The notes: generated by a model from the sequence alone, not told the origin. 43,331 nucleotides of DNA from Rhizobium sp. Q54 (GCA_945871425.1 CAMBVS010000030.1:1-43331), one strand, 5' to 3'; positions 24,093 through 33,875 are shown, counted from the stretch's first letter. A program made the numbers and translations.

Positions 24093-24123
24093 TCCTCGCT
24101 GCTTCCGGCAAACTGCGACGGGT

Positions 24124-24736
24124 TCAGTCCCGTCTTGCCGGGTCGGCGAGGGCGAGCGTCCACGAGGGGTCCCGCATGAGGTCGGTCCTTGAGACGCCGG
24201 CGCGGCAGCGGGGAGCTCGAAAATGCGCCCAGCGCCCCGGCCGGCCGGCAGAGGGTCGGTCGAAGAAGGGAAAGACCGGGCGCCGGCCCGGAGACCGTCG
24301 GGCGACCGGGGGGGCGCGGGTCGTAGGGACGGCGGTGGCCGCCGTCGGCGACGGGCAAGACGGCCGGATCGCTGCGGATCGCCATCCGCGCCAGGAGCGG
24401 GGAGCCGGCCGTCTCGATCGTTCCCGCGGCAGGCGCTCCGGGCGTCCGGTCGCTCTTGCGCGTCGTCTGGCCGAGGATCGTGTCGCCGCCGATCGAGGCA
24501 GCGGCCTCGACCGGGCCGGCGCTCCCGCGGTCGGCCGAGCAGCCGGCGGCCGGACCCGATCCCGGCAGCGGGCGGAACGCGGGAGCGGCGGCGAAGACCA
24601 GCGGCGCCAGGATGGCGAGGAGGCCGAGCCGGCCGATATCGGCGTCCAGCCGCTCCGCGGCGCGTGTTCGCCGGTTTCGCGCGGCGTCGTCCCTGCAGAC
24701 TGCCATCCAGCGACCCGGAGGGCCGCCGCCAAGCAC
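24124..24736 (-). pseudogene. Possible relic of a hypothetical membrane-anchored protein
   Basis: A GTG at 24736 opens a frame with strongly GC-rich third positions and one hydrophobic segment (IGRLGLLAILAPLVFAAAPA, about residue 35-54), followed by a Gly/Pro-rich region. Around 24290 the better coding composition moves to the neighbouring minus-strand frame, which ends PFFDRPSAG ... MRDPSWTLALADPARRD at 24124. This suggests one gene broken by a frameshift. No family is recognised, no ribosome site precedes the GTG, and the composition argument is weak in such GC-rich DNA. Confidence 0.25.
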
Positions 24737-25311
24737 AATGCGCCATTGAGACTGTGATTCAGCGAGGCGGAGCGCATGCGACTACCGGGGTGGGCCGGTT
24801 CGAGTGTCGCCGAACACGAGTTGAAGGGCCGGGAATCGGCGCGAGGGAGGGCAATTTCATCTCGGTTCCGGACTGATTTCGGTTGATCGAATGTCTACCA
24901 GATATAGATGCCATGAGATGCTGCGAAATTCTCAAGCCTCAGATAATAAAGAATAAAGTCGACGATATATCTATCTGAGCTACAGGATCTTGATTTTCGT
25001 CTCTGAAACGGAGGTCGTCGATCCGCACGCCGGCACCTAGAAAACTGCAAATGTCGGCAGAAACGCCCTCTCACCCGTGAAACAAGGGTTTTTCGATCCA
25101 CTATCGGATCGATACTCTATATATAGATACAGGATTTCGGCAACCCCCAGCATGTCGGACGAAAAGAAGCCCCGCTATTGTTTCGGACCCGGTCCGATTA
25201 ACCTCTCGGCCGGATTCGCGGCGCGATGATTTTGAGATCGATCGGGACAGGGTCTTTGCTGCAAGTGCGAGGGATGTCGGCGGAGCCAATTTCGCCGAAC
25301 ATACGAACTTG

Positions 25312-25322
25312 CTGCACCGCAG
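25312..25322. promoter_or_regulatory. CTGC-N3-GCAG box (PhaR-like) in AT-rich intergenic DNA
   Basis: ctgcaccgcag, in the wider context ttgctgcaccgcagcattg, nearly repeats the box before the phasin gene (ttgctgcactgcagcataa). CTGC-N3-GCAG is the PhaR operator consensus described in Rhodobacter/Paracoccus. No PHA gene lies directly beside it. The nearest intact gene is the radical SAM protein 170 bases to the right; only small doubtful frames are closer. Confidence 0.4.
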
Positions 25323-25490
25323 CATTGGCAAAGTATGACTGCGGAAGAGGCAGTTTACCATTGTGGTCAATCGTCTCGCGACTGGGCTTCATATGCCGGT
25401 TCGATATATCATCGGGAACGTGGCATCGATTCCTGTTGCCGAAGCGGCGCATGTTCTTGATTTGTTCGAGATAGCGGCTACACTTGTATT

Positions 25491-26576
25491 ATGATTGATC
25501 CCGTCATTCCCGACCGTCCCGTGAAGGGCCGTGGCGCCGTCTCCAACCCGTCGGGGCGCTTCGAGCCGGCGCTGCGCCAGCGCATCGACGACGGCTGGGC
25601 CAGGCCGGAGGATGACGAGCTGCCGCCGCCGCAGACCACGGTCAAGGTCGACGCCACCCGCACCATCCTCGCCCGCAACGACTCTCCCGACATCGGCTTC
25701 GACCGCTCGATCAACGCCTACCGAGGCTGCGAGCATGGCTGCGTCTACTGCTTCGCCCGGCCGACCCACGCCTACTTCGGACTTTCATCCGGATTGGACT
25801 TCGAGACCAAGATCTTCATCAAGCCCGAGGCGGGACGGCTTCTGGACGCCGAGCTCCGGAGGAAAAGCTACCAGCCGGCGCCGATCGCCATGGGCACCAA
25901 CACCGACCCCTACCAGCCGCTCGAGCGCGAGCACCGGATCACCCGCGGCGTGCTCGAGGTGCTCGAGGCCTTCCGCCACCCCTTCACCATCGTCACCAAG
26001 AACCACCTGGTCACCCGCGACCTCGACATCCTGGGACCCATGGGGAAGGCCAACCTCTGCCGGGTGGCGCTGTCGGTGACCACGCTCGACCGCGAGCTTG
26101 CCCGCAAGATGGAGCCGAGGGCGTCCACCCCGATGAAGCGGATCGAGGCGATCCGCATGCTGGCCGCGGCCGGGGTCCCGGCCGGGGTCATGGCGGCGCC
26201 GATGATCCCGGCGCTGAACGACATGGAGCTGGAGACGATCCTGGAGACCGCGGCCGCGGCCGGGGCCAGCTGGGCCGCCCATACGGTCCTTCGGCTCCCC
26301 TATGAGATCAAGGACCTGATGCGGGAGTGGCTCGAGGCGCACGCGCCGCTCAAGGCCAGTCATGTGCTGTCGCTGGTGCGCGAGATGCGCGGCGGCAGGC
26401 TCAACGATCCGAACTTCGGCAGCCGCATGCGGGGCGAGGGCGCCTATGCCGAGGCGCTGTCCTTGCGGGCGAAGCTGGCAAAGAAACGCTACGGCCTCCA
26501 GCGCGACCTCCCTGACCTCGACTGTTCGCAGTTCAAGCCACCGCCCAGGGCGGGAGACCAGCTTTCTCTGCTGTAG
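25491..26576 (+). CDS. PA0069-family radical SAM protein
   Basis: 361-residue radical SAM enzyme of the PA0069 (SplB-like) group, function unknown. The cluster motif is CEHGCVYC (Cys80, Cys84, Cys87), followed by FARPTHAYFGLSSGLDFETK, GTNTDPYQPLEREHRITRG, and ALSVTTLDRELARKMEPRAS, all family signatures. The N-terminus KGRGAVSNPSGRFEP (12-26) is also typical, which supports the ATG at 25491 although there is no ribosome site before it. The message could be leaderless or poorly initiated. It lies at the edge of the AT-rich patch and returns sharply to high GC. Radical SAM proteins of this type are monocistronic in many bacteria, as here. Confidence 0.92.
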   Translation: MIDPVIPDRPVKGRGAVSNPSGRFEPALRQRIDDGWARPEDDELPPPQTTVKVDATRTILARNDSPDIGFDRSINAYRGCEHGCVYCFARPTHAYFGLSSGLDFETKIFIKPEAGRLLDAELRRKSYQPAPIAMGTNTDPYQPLEREHRITRGVLEVLEAFRHPFTIVTKNHLVTRDLDILGPMGKANLCRVALSVTTLDRELARKMEPRASTPMKRIEAIRMLAAAGVPAGVMAAPMIPALNDMELETILETAAAAGASWAAHTVLRLPYEIKDLMREWLEAHAPLKASHVLSLVREMRGGRLNDPNFGSRMRGEGAYAEALSLRAKLAKKRYGLQRDLPDLDCSQFKPPPRAGDQLSLL

Positions 26577-26691
26577 AGGGCGGCCGTCGGCTTTGCCTTC
26601 CTGCCTCCTGGGTCGGCGAAGCCGGGGGAAGGTCGGACGGAAGCGAGAAACTCTTTACCGAATTTTAATTTTCATTTTGTATGTTGTCGTC

Positions 26692-26922
26692 ATGCCCTCC
26701 GCCCAGCGAGAGCCTCATTATTGCCGGGACCGCGCCGCGGCCTGCCGTCGCCGCGCGGCGCAGGTGTCCGCCGCAGATCTCCGCGACAGCTATCTCGGCC
26801 TCGCCCGGGCCCATGAAGTGCTGGCCGAGGCCGTCCAGCAGCTGAACGACACCGATCGCTGGTTCGCCGCCGAGCTGGCGGCGGCCAAGGGTAGCGCCCG
26901 AGGGCTTTCGGTCCCCGCGTGA
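26692..26922 (+). CDS. Small hypothetical alpha-helical protein
   Basis: 76 residues: [20 protein letters not shown], then [20 protein letters not shown] and a charged tail. I recall similar short helical proteins with the pattern YR.RA...R..A......LR..YL.LA..W..LA as common and uncharacterised in alphaproteobacteria. It has two Cys in the first helix and no signal peptide. The ATG lies in an AT-rich leader (aattttaattttcattttgt) that looks like a promoter. It is followed 76 bases later by rnhB on the same strand. Function unknown. Confidence 0.65.
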   Translation: MPSAQREPHYCRDRAAACRRRAAQVSAADLRDSYLGLARAHEVLAEAVQQLNDTDRWFAAELAAAKGSARGLSVPA

Positions 26923-26998
26923 CCGGCGGCGCCGGTCCGCCTTCGAGGCCCCTGCCTGCATCTTGCCCCTTCGCCCGTTTCGCCGGCATCCTCGGGGC

Positions 26999-27616
26999 AT
27001 GGCCGATTTTTCGCTGGAACGCGCGATGGGCGGGCCGGTGGCCGGCGTCGACGAGGTCGGGCGCGGGCCGCTCGCCGGGCCGGTGCTGGCGGCCGCCTGC
27101 CTCTTTGCCGGCGGCCTCCCCGACGAGGCCGCGCGGCTGGTCGACGACTCCAAGCGCCTGAGCGAACGCCAGCGCCAGCGCGCCTACGAGGCCTTCCGCC
27201 CGCATGCGCGGATCGCGCTCGGCGCTGCCTCGGTCGCCGAAATCGACCGCCTCGACATCCTCGCCGCGACGCATCTCGCCATGGCCCGCGCCGTCGCCCG
27301 CCTCGGCCTCGGGCCCTGCGTCCTCCTGATCGACGGCAACCGGGCGCCGCCGGCCCGGCTGCTGCCGGAGGGATGCCGGGCGGTCACCGTCGTCGGCGGC
27401 GACGGACGCTCGCTCTCGATCGCCGCCGCCTCGATCTATGCCAAGATCGTCCGCGACCGCCTGATGCAGCGCCTGGCGATTCGTCATCCCGGCTACGGCT
27501 GGGAGCGCAATGCCGGTTACGGGACCGCGGAACACCGGATGGCGATCACCCAGGTCGGGGTAACTCGTCACCATCGTATGAGTTTCAGACCTTTACGGCT
27601 CGATTTGTCGGGGTGA
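26999..27616 (+). CDS. rnhB: Ribonuclease HII
   Basis: 205-residue RNase HII, which cuts RNA in RNA-DNA hybrids and single embedded ribonucleotides during replication. The catalytic motif is [16 protein letters not shown] (14-29; Asp18, Glu19, with the GRG ribonucleotide-recognition triad). [21 protein letters not shown] with the third acidic residue, [16 protein letters not shown] and [14 protein letters not shown] complete the family pattern. The ATG giving [10 protein letters not shown] was chosen; an upstream in-frame ATG at 26963 lacks a ribosome site. Third-position GC falls in the last 20 codons as the gene enters the ccrM promoter region. In many alphaproteobacteria rnhB lies next to ccrM, as here. 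Confidence 0.96.
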   Translation: MADFSLERAMGGPVAGVDEVGRGPLAGPVLAAACLFAGGLPDEAARLVDDSKRLSERQRQRAYEAFRPHARIALGAASVAEIDRLDILAATHLAMARAVARLGLGPCVLLIDGNRAPPARLLPEGCRAVTVVGGDGRSLSIAAASIYAKIVRDRLMQRLAIRHPGYGWERNAGYGTAEHRMAITQVGVTRHHRMSFRPLRLDLSG

Positions 27617-27659
27617 CCAATCACGTATAAGCCCGGTATGTTCCGGGGGATAAGCTGTT

Positions 27660-28811
<1,152 letters not shown>

Positions 28812-28943
28812 CCGTCCGGCCAGCTCCAAGTCGCGCTTGCCCGGCCATGGCGTGAACCCTCCGCCATGGCCGGCAAGCGCGTGCTCGCCGCGTTAACCAT
28901 GCACGCCGCTGGCGCTCTCAGGTCCGCTGCGCGATAATCAGCA

Positions 28944-29552
28944 ATGGCCGGCAAGCGCGCGACCCCCCGCGAGCGCCTGATCGACGCCGCGCTCGAGCTT
29001 GCAGCCGAGCGTCCGTGGGCGGGCGTGTCGCTGGCCGATGTCGCCGCCAGGGCGGGCCTGACCTTGGCCGAGGTCTATGAACACGCACCCTCGAAGGCCC
29101 ATCTGGTCCAGGCTTGGCTCCGGCGCATCGATGCGGCGGTGCTGGCCGGTCCCGCCGCCGCTGCCGAAGAGCCCGCCCGCGACCGCCTGTTCGAGGTGCT
29201 GATGCGCCGGATCGAGGCGATCCGCCCGCAGAAGGCCGCGGTCGCCTCTCTCGTCGACGGCCTCTCCAAGGACCCGGTCCAGGCGCTCTGCGGCTGGCCG
29301 GCCCTGCTGCGCTCGATGTCCTGGATGCTGGAAGCGGCCGGGATCGATGCCTCCGGCCTCAAGGGTGCGCTCCGCGCCCGTGGCCTGGCGCTGGTCTGGC
29401 TGGCGACGCTGCGCGCCTTCCTCGCCGACGAGGGCGAGGATCTGGGCTCGACCATGGCCGCGCTCGACAAGGCGCTGAAACGGGCCGAGCCGTTCGGCCG
29501 CGCCCTCGACGGACAGGCTCATGCTGCCGCTACCCCGCAGAATGCGGGTTGA
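28944..29552 (+). CDS. TetR-family transcriptional regulator
   Basis: 202 residues. The N-terminal HTH (about 10-55) has RERLIDAALELAAERPWAG, VSLADVAARAGLTLAEVY and KAHLV, the TetR pattern. The C-terminal helical domain has no recognisable ligand signature. COQ9/TetR-like proteins also share this N-terminus, but the later part lacks the COQ9 lipid-binding pattern. It lies 66 bases upstream of the phasin gene on the same strand. This could be positional regulation, or simply the gene order seen in PHA-accumulating alphaproteobacteria. The gap 28812-28943 has no other gene. Target unknown. Confidence 0.8.
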   Translation: MAGKRATPRERLIDAALELAAERPWAGVSLADVAARAGLTLAEVYEHAPSKAHLVQAWLRRIDAAVLAGPAAAAEEPARDRLFEVLMRRIEAIRPQKAAVASLVDGLSKDPVQALCGWPALLRSMSWMLEAAGIDASGLKGALRARGLALVWLATLRAFLADEGEDLGSTMAALDKALKRAEPFGRALDGQAHAAATPQNAG

Positions 29553-29583
29553 CGGGGGGAGATCGACGCCTATATCTGAATTG

Positions 29584-29594
29584 CTGCACTGCAG
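29584..29594 (+). promoter_or_regulatory. PhaR-type operator before the phasin gene
   Basis: ctgcactgcag fits CTGC-N3-GCAG, inside a longer near-palindrome tgctgcactgcagca (29582-29596). It lies 24 bases before the phasin ATG, between the presumed promoter and the ribosome site (gagagga). PhaR represses phasin genes in alphaproteobacteria and is released by PHB granules; phaR itself is not in the window. Confidence 0.65.
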
Positions 29595-29617
29595 CATAAC
29601 GAGAGGATACTCATATC

Positions 29618-30091
29618 ATGGCGAAGAACCCCTTCCTCGATTTCGACATGCAAGGCATGCAGAAGATGTTCGACATGCAGAGCATGCAAAAGATGATGGG
29701 CGACATGAAGATGCCGGTGATGCCGGGCTTCGACTGGGAGGCGATGATGGCCGCCAACCGCAAGAACCTGGAGGCCTTCGCCCAGGCGAACCAGCTCGCC
29801 GCCGAGGGCGCCCAGGCGATCTTCCGCCGCCAGGGCGAGATCCTGAAGGGCGCGATGGAAGACGCCAACCGCTCGATCAAGACCATGCTCACCGACGGCA
29901 CGCCCGAGGACCGAGTGGCGCACCAGACCGAGGCGATGAAGACCGCGTTCGAGGCGGCGATCGCCAACTACCGCGAGATGATGGAGATGGCATCGAAGTC
30001 GAACGCCGAGGCGCTGGCGGTGGTGAGCAAGCGGGTCTCCGAGAGCCTCGACGAGGTCAAGAGCGTGCTGGCGAAGCCGGTCCGGAAGTAG
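29618..30091 (+). CDS. phaP: Phasin-family PHA granule-associated protein
   Basis: 157 residues, a phasin_2-type protein that coats polyhydroxyalkanoate granules and controls their size. The N-terminus is Met-rich (DMQGMQKMFDMQSMQKMMGD), then comes the family core FDWEAMMAANRKNLEAFAQA, QAIFRRQGEILKGAMEDA, KTAFEAAIANYREMMEMASK and a C-terminal amphipathic helix. No signal peptide; cytoplasmic granule surface. The gene is preceded by a CTGC-N3-GCAG operator and by gagagga 10 bases before the ATG. No PHA synthase genes are nearby in the window. Confidence 0.9.
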   Translation: MAKNPFLDFDMQGMQKMFDMQSMQKMMGDMKMPVMPGFDWEAMMAANRKNLEAFAQANQLAAEGAQAIFRRQGEILKGAMEDANRSIKTMLTDGTPEDRVAHQTEAMKTAFEAAIANYREMMEMASKSNAEALAVVSKRVSESLDEVKSVLAKPVRK

Positions 30092-30150
30092 CTTGAGCCT
30101 CTAGCCGCCCTGTGGCACTGGGGGCGTCCTCGATGTTGAAGAGGGCGCCC

Positions 30151-30513
30151 ATGGCTGCCGTCGTTTCCGACCTCCGCCCGCCGATCGGTTTCGCCGATTT
30201 CGACAGGGTCGACATCCGCGTCGGCACCATCGTCGAGGCCGAGCCGTTCCCCGAGGCGCGCCGCCCCGCCTACAAGCTCAAGGTCGATTTCGGCCCGGCG
30301 ATCGGAATCAAGCGCTCCTCCGCGCAGATCACCAGGCACTACACGACCGACGAGCTGATCGGCCGCCAGGTCGCCGCCGTCGTCAATTTCCCGCCGAAGC
30401 AGATCGGGCCGGTGAAGAGCGAGGTGCTGGTGCTGGGCTTCCCCGACGAGGCCGGCGAGGTCGTGCTGGTCGCGGTCACGCATCCCGTGCCGAACGGCGG
30501 GAAGCTGTTCTAA
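30151..30513 (+). CDS. csaA: CsaA-type tRNA-binding domain protein
   Basis: 120-residue stand-alone OB-fold tRNA-binding domain of the CsaA family, a dimeric RNA/peptide-binding protein described as an export chaperone in Bacillus. Diagnostic pieces are FADFDRVDIRVGTIVEAEPF, KLKVDFGPAIGIKRSSAQIT, QVAAVVNFPPKQIGPVKSEV and VLGFPDEAGEVVLV. The ATG giving MAAVVSDL has gaagaggg at the right distance; an ATG 18 bases upstream (MLKRAP) is less well placed. It is 59 bases downstream of the phasin gene but a shared function is unlikely. Confidence 0.93.
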   Translation: MAAVVSDLRPPIGFADFDRVDIRVGTIVEAEPFPEARRPAYKLKVDFGPAIGIKRSSAQITRHYTTDELIGRQVAAVVNFPPKQIGPVKSEVLVLGFPDEAGEVVLVAVTHPVPNGGKLF

Positions 30514-30669
30514 GACGCCGTCCCTCGATCGACGGCCGTCGACGCGGAAATCCCCGCGCCTATCCCCCGTCCCGGGGATAGCAGGCCCCGCCGCATCATG
30601 TATCCTCCCTGCCTGACCCTTCCGTCGCGGAAGGGCATGCGCGGCGTGACGGCCAAGGGGACAGATCGA

Positions 30670-31761
30670 ATGAACGGCTGGAAGCGGCAAACGCAGCGCA
30701 CCGTGTTGTCCGTCGCCCTGGCCGCCGGCATCGGCGGATGCAGCGGCGACTTCAAGGACAGATGGCTCCGGACCGGCGGCGTCGTCGAGCCGACCCCGGC
30801 CGAGGTCAAGACGACGATCGAGGACTTCAAGACGTCCATCACCGGCACCGACGGCGGTGCGTATACTTATGCGATGGCCGGCATGGAGAAGGTGCGGCAC
30901 GACTGCAACAGGTTCTTCGATGCGCTGGCCCTGCTCCGGCGCGAGGCGAACACCACGCGCGACCTGTTCGCCATCGGCGGCGGAACGACCGCGGCGGTCC
31001 TCGGCATCGTCTCCGCCTCCGCCAAGGCGATCTCGCTTACCGCCGCCGGCTTCGCCGCCACCGATCTCGGCATCAACACGGTGCAGAACAACATGTTGTT
31101 CGTGCCGGTGGCGGAGGAGCTGAAGCGGCTGACGAGCGAGGCGATGCACAGCTTCGCGACCGATCAGACGACCCTGGACGTGCTGGCGGATCTGAAGAAA
31201 CTGAGTGGTCAGCCGACCCTCGGCGACCAGATCGCCGCGCGGAAGATCGTCGGCGTCTATGCGTCCTTCTGCGCCCCAAGCAGCATCGAATCCTACGTCA
31301 AACAGGCGCTGTCGAAGTCCAGCGCGAGCGTGACCGATGCCGGCGTCACCGGCGCCGGGCATTCCGCCGTCCAGTCGGCGCTCGCCGCGATCGGCCTTTC
31401 GCCCATGGACGACGGCAAGGCGGCGACGGTCGCCGCATTCCTTCGCGGCGGCTACCTCGACGCCGAGCGCCGGAAGGCGTTCGCGGCGAGTTTCCCGGAC
31501 GCGGCCACGAACAGCCTGACGTCGGCGCCTCTGGCGCTGAGCCCCAATGGCCGGATTGCGGCGGAGCTTTTCGAGGTGGCCATCCGCGCCGATCCTTCGT
31601 TCCGGAAGAAGGTCGAGGCCGCCGGCGCGGCGACCGTCGACGCGGCGCTGAAGGCGCCGGCAGCCGCGGCACCCGCAGTCGCGGCACCGGCTCCCGCCGG
31701 CGCCGACGCGCTCTCCAAGTCGATGAACCTGAAGACGAACGCGAAGGTCTCGAGCCAATAG
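30670..31761 (+). CDS. Hypothetical lipoprotein
   Basis: 363 residues. The signal peptide ends in a lipobox (IGGC, Cys about residue 24), so the protein should be lipid-anchored. The mature part is mostly helical, with a long hydrophobic glycine/alanine stretch (FAIGGGTTAAVLGIVSASAK, about residue 98-130) that could insert in a membrane, and a C-terminal Ala/Pro tail. Two further cysteines (HDCNRFF and ASFCAPSS) could pair. No family recognised. The ribosome site aaggggac precedes the ATG giving MNGWKRQ; an earlier in-frame ATG at 30598 is less likely. It lies 155 bases before a pentapeptide-repeat membrane protein on the same strand. Confidence 0.75.
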   Translation: MNGWKRQTQRTVLSVALAAGIGGCSGDFKDRWLRTGGVVEPTPAEVKTTIEDFKTSITGTDGGAYTYAMAGMEKVRHDCNRFFDALALLRREANTTRDLFAIGGGTTAAVLGIVSASAKAISLTAAGFAATDLGINTVQNNMLFVPVAEELKRLTSEAMHSFATDQTTLDVLADLKKLSGQPTLGDQIAARKIVGVYASFCAPSSIESYVKQALSKSSASVTDAGVTGAGHSAVQSALAAIGLSPMDDGKAATVAAFLRGGYLDAERRKAFAASFPDAATNSLTSAPLALSPNGRIAAELFEVAIRADPSFRKKVEAAGAATVDAALKAPAAAAPAVAAPAPAGADALSKSMNLKTNAKVSSQ

Positions 31762-31916
31762 TCCAACTCTTCGGCGCCCCAATCTCGGCCTGAATGACGC
31801 AGCACTCTCGACGACGCCACACCCGGTCCCTGGCCTCTAGCCAGCCCTGAAATCGTAGCGCAATCTCTGGTGACCGCGCCGGCGGACGCGTCGTCCGCGA
31901 CGGCATCCGGGGGATC

Positions 31917-33875
31917 ATGGCCGCCTCAGTATCCCAGCCGCCGCTGTCCGACCTCGTCAAGTCGATCAACGACACCGCGCAGACCGCGCGGAACGTGCTG
32001 ACCGCCATGCTGGTGGTCGCGGTGTCGCTGACCGCGACCGTGATCGCCACCACCGACCTGGCGCTGCTCCGCGACTCCGCCGACGTGCTGCCCAGCCTCG
32101 GCGTCCGCATGCCTGTGACGGTGATGTATGCGCTGGCACCGCCTGTGTTCGTCTTCCTGCACGTCAACGCGCTGCTGCAACTGCACCTGCTCTCTGGTCG
32201 CCTCGCCGCCTTCGAGGAGGAGATGAAGGCCCTGCCGGTCGAGGCCGACCGGCGGCGCTGGCGGCAGCTTCTGCACGGCTTCGCCTTCGTTCAACTGCTT
32301 GCCGGCGCGGAGTCGCGAGAAGTCGAGGGTGACGCCACCTTGCCTTTGCGCTTCGTCGGCCGCCTTGGCCGCGGGCTGCTGCAATTCGTTGTGTCGGTCT
32401 CGCTCTACGGTTTGCCGATCCTGCTGCTGCTGGCCGCCCAGATCAGCTTTATGCGCTACCAGAGTTGGATTGTAACCGGCGTCCAGATTGCAGTGCTGGT
32501 CGTTGATATTGTCCTGATTCTGTGGCTTCGCTTCGCTCTCAGGCTGCGAGCCGGTCGGCCAGGGCGACGACGCTATTTCGCGACGGTCGGCGATATCACC
32601 GTGGCGTTTCTCGTGCTGATGATCGGTGCACAAGCGGTTCCGCCCGGTCCTGCTTTGGACGATTCCCATGTCCGATGGGATCCTGCGAACCGAAGTGGGG
32701 AGCAGCCCAGGCCGATAGGCGCGTGGGATGACATCATCCGGCCTATCCTTTCCTACGAGACCAACGTCTTCGACCGCGCCACTTGCGGCCTCATCGGTGT
32801 CGCTTGTCGGTATCTACGCCTTGTTCGCCGGACGCTGATCAATGAAGACGCCAAGCCTGGTCTGCTTGGCGACCTCGATCTGGAGGGCGAAACGCTTAGG
32901 AAGGCCAAAGCAGACATCATTAGGCTGTCGCTACGGGGGCGTAACCTGCGGTTTGCTGACTTCGAAAACAGCAAACTCTTTGCGGTGGACCTCACGGAGG
33001 CGCAACTCGAAAGCGCGAACTTCAAAGAGGCTGACCTCCAGGGTGCGACTTTCGCCGACGCCGTTCTACGGGGCGCGAATCTCGAATTCGCCCGACTCCA
33101 GGGCGCGAGCCTCTTTGCTGCCCAACTCCAGGGCGCTTACCTCCGCCAGGCCGAACTCCAGGGTGCAGACCTCCGTTTAGCTCGGCTCGAAGGCGCGAAT
33201 CTCTACCGGGCCCGGCTCCACGGCGCGGAACTTAACCGGGCCAGCCTCCACGGCGCGAGCCTCTTTGAGGCCCAACTCCAGGGCGCGGACATCACTAAGG
33301 CCAAGCTACTGGGCGCAAATCTCGAGAGAGCCATGTTCCAGGGAGCGCGCCTCGATATGGTCGAACTCCTGGGCGCGAGCGGCAGGAAGCTTGAGTGCTC
33401 CTTGTTGCTGGCGACCAATGTCTCATTCGGTCCCTGGACAAGCGCCGCTGCTAAGATCGCCGAAATCGAGAAGATGTTGGAACCAGCATCAACACCCGAA
33501 CAGGTGAGATGGATGGTGTCTCGCAACCTAAAAATGGCAACGACACGGCCGTTTGCGGCACTGACCTGCGCGGACGGCTCGCGCCTCGATAGCGAGCGCA
33601 AGCCCCCCTTCGATCGTCGTGCGCAATACCTTCGTTCCCTCGCGTGCCGCGATGGGCATGCTGCTGCTGGCATGGTGTCGGCACGGGTTCGTGAGGTTTG
33701 GCGCCAAACGAGCGCGAACGCCTATGCACTTGCGGACCTATCGGCCCTGTCGCAGGCCGCCGACGCCGATTGCCCGGGTCTGGCCAAGCTCCCTGCCGCT
33801 CTGCGTAAAGACATGGACGAACTCCTGATGACGCTGATGTCCGGGACCGAGCTATTGCACTATCAAGGTCGATGA
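31917..33875 (+). CDS. Five-TM membrane protein with pentapeptide repeats
   Basis: 652 residues. The N-terminal half has about five TM segments: near 28-50 (LTAMLVVAVSLTATVIATT), 70-90, 155-180 (LQFVVSVSLYGLPILLLLAA), 185-205 and 225-242. Residues about 340-488 are pentapeptide repeats A(D/N)LxxA (for example GANLEFARLQGASLFAAQLQ), about 29 copies forming a right-handed beta helix. The C-terminal 160 residues are unrecognised and contain three Cys. The class is known in proteobacteria but its function is not; a signalling or effector role is a guess. Codon use after 32400 is less GC-rich at third positions than in neighbouring genes. It is convergent with the frameshifted EamA gene. Confidence 0.82.
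   Translation: MAASVSQPPLSDLVKSINDTAQTARNVLTAMLVVAVSLTATVIATTDLALLRDSADVLPSLGVRMPVTVMYALAPPVFVFLHVNALLQLHLLSGRLAAFEEEMKALPVEADRRRWRQLLHGFAFVQLLAGAESREVEGDATLPLRFVGRLGRGLLQFVVSVSLYGLPILLLLAAQISFMRYQSWIVTGVQIAVLVVDIVLILWLRFALRLRAGRPGRRRYFATVGDITVAFLVLMIGAQAVPPGPALDDSHVRWDPANRSGEQPRPIGAWDDIIRPILSYETNVFDRATCGLIGVACRYLRLVRRTLINEDAKPGLLGDLDLEGETLRKAKADIIRLSLRGRNLRFADFENSKLFAVDLTEAQLESANFKEADLQGATFADAVLRGANLEFARLQGASLFAAQLQGAYLRQAELQGADLRLARLEGANLYRARLHGAELNRASLHGASLFEAQLQGADITKAKLLGANLERAMFQGARLDMVELLGASGRKLECSLLLATNVSFGPWTSAAAKIAEIEKMLEPASTPEQVRWMVSRNLKMATTRPFAALTCADGSRLDSERKPPFDRRAQYLRSLACRDGHAAAGMVSARVREVWRQTSANAYALADLSALSQAADADCPGLAKLPAALRKDMDELLMTLMSGTELLHYQGR
33015..33380 (+). repeat. Internal 15/30-bp tandem periodicity (pentapeptide repeats)
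   Basis: The phrase ctccagggcgc, or a close variant, recurs at 15- or 30-base steps inside the pentapeptide-repeat gene. It encodes the repeated L(Q/H/E)GA, with the intervening 5-residue unit more variable. The high DNA identity between units suggests recent tandem amplification within the gene. It is coding, not a CRISPR array: units are contiguous in frame and there are no spacers. Confidence 0.75.

Larger units (their letters stand above)
23936..25490. other. 1.5 kb stretch without a convincing intact gene
   Basis: Left part (23936-24120): GC-rich dispersed repeats. Middle (24124-24736): a minus-strand reading that looks coding but changes frame once. Right (about 24885-25490): visibly AT-rich DNA (22 G/C in 24901-24960) with several small open frames on both strands, none with a ribosome site plus coding composition. 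It also holds a 7-bp inverted repeat tcgatcc/ggatcga at 25093-25112 and a CTGC-N3-GCAG box at 25312. No RNA gene was recognised. Confidence 0.6.

Noticed and set aside
25198..25474. Overlapping short open frames (82-84 codons) on both strands of the AT-rich patch
   Set aside because: No ribosome sites, no recognisable motifs, and mutually exclusive frames; reported only as an open question.
26577..26691. Inverted repeat cggctttgcc/ggcgaagccg after the radical SAM gene as a terminator
   Set aside because: The stem is plausible but has a long loop and no T tract, so it was not listed as a feature.
30529..30581. A 14-bp palindrome (tcgacggccgtcga) and an 8-bp hairpin (ctatcccc/ggggatag) before the lipoprotein gene
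   Set aside because: Short GC-rich palindromes are expected by chance here. No T tract or promoter context supports a terminator or operator.
33015..33380. CRISPR-like 30-bp periodicity
   Set aside because: Units are contiguous and encode pentapeptide repeats in frame; no unique spacers, no leader, no cas genes.
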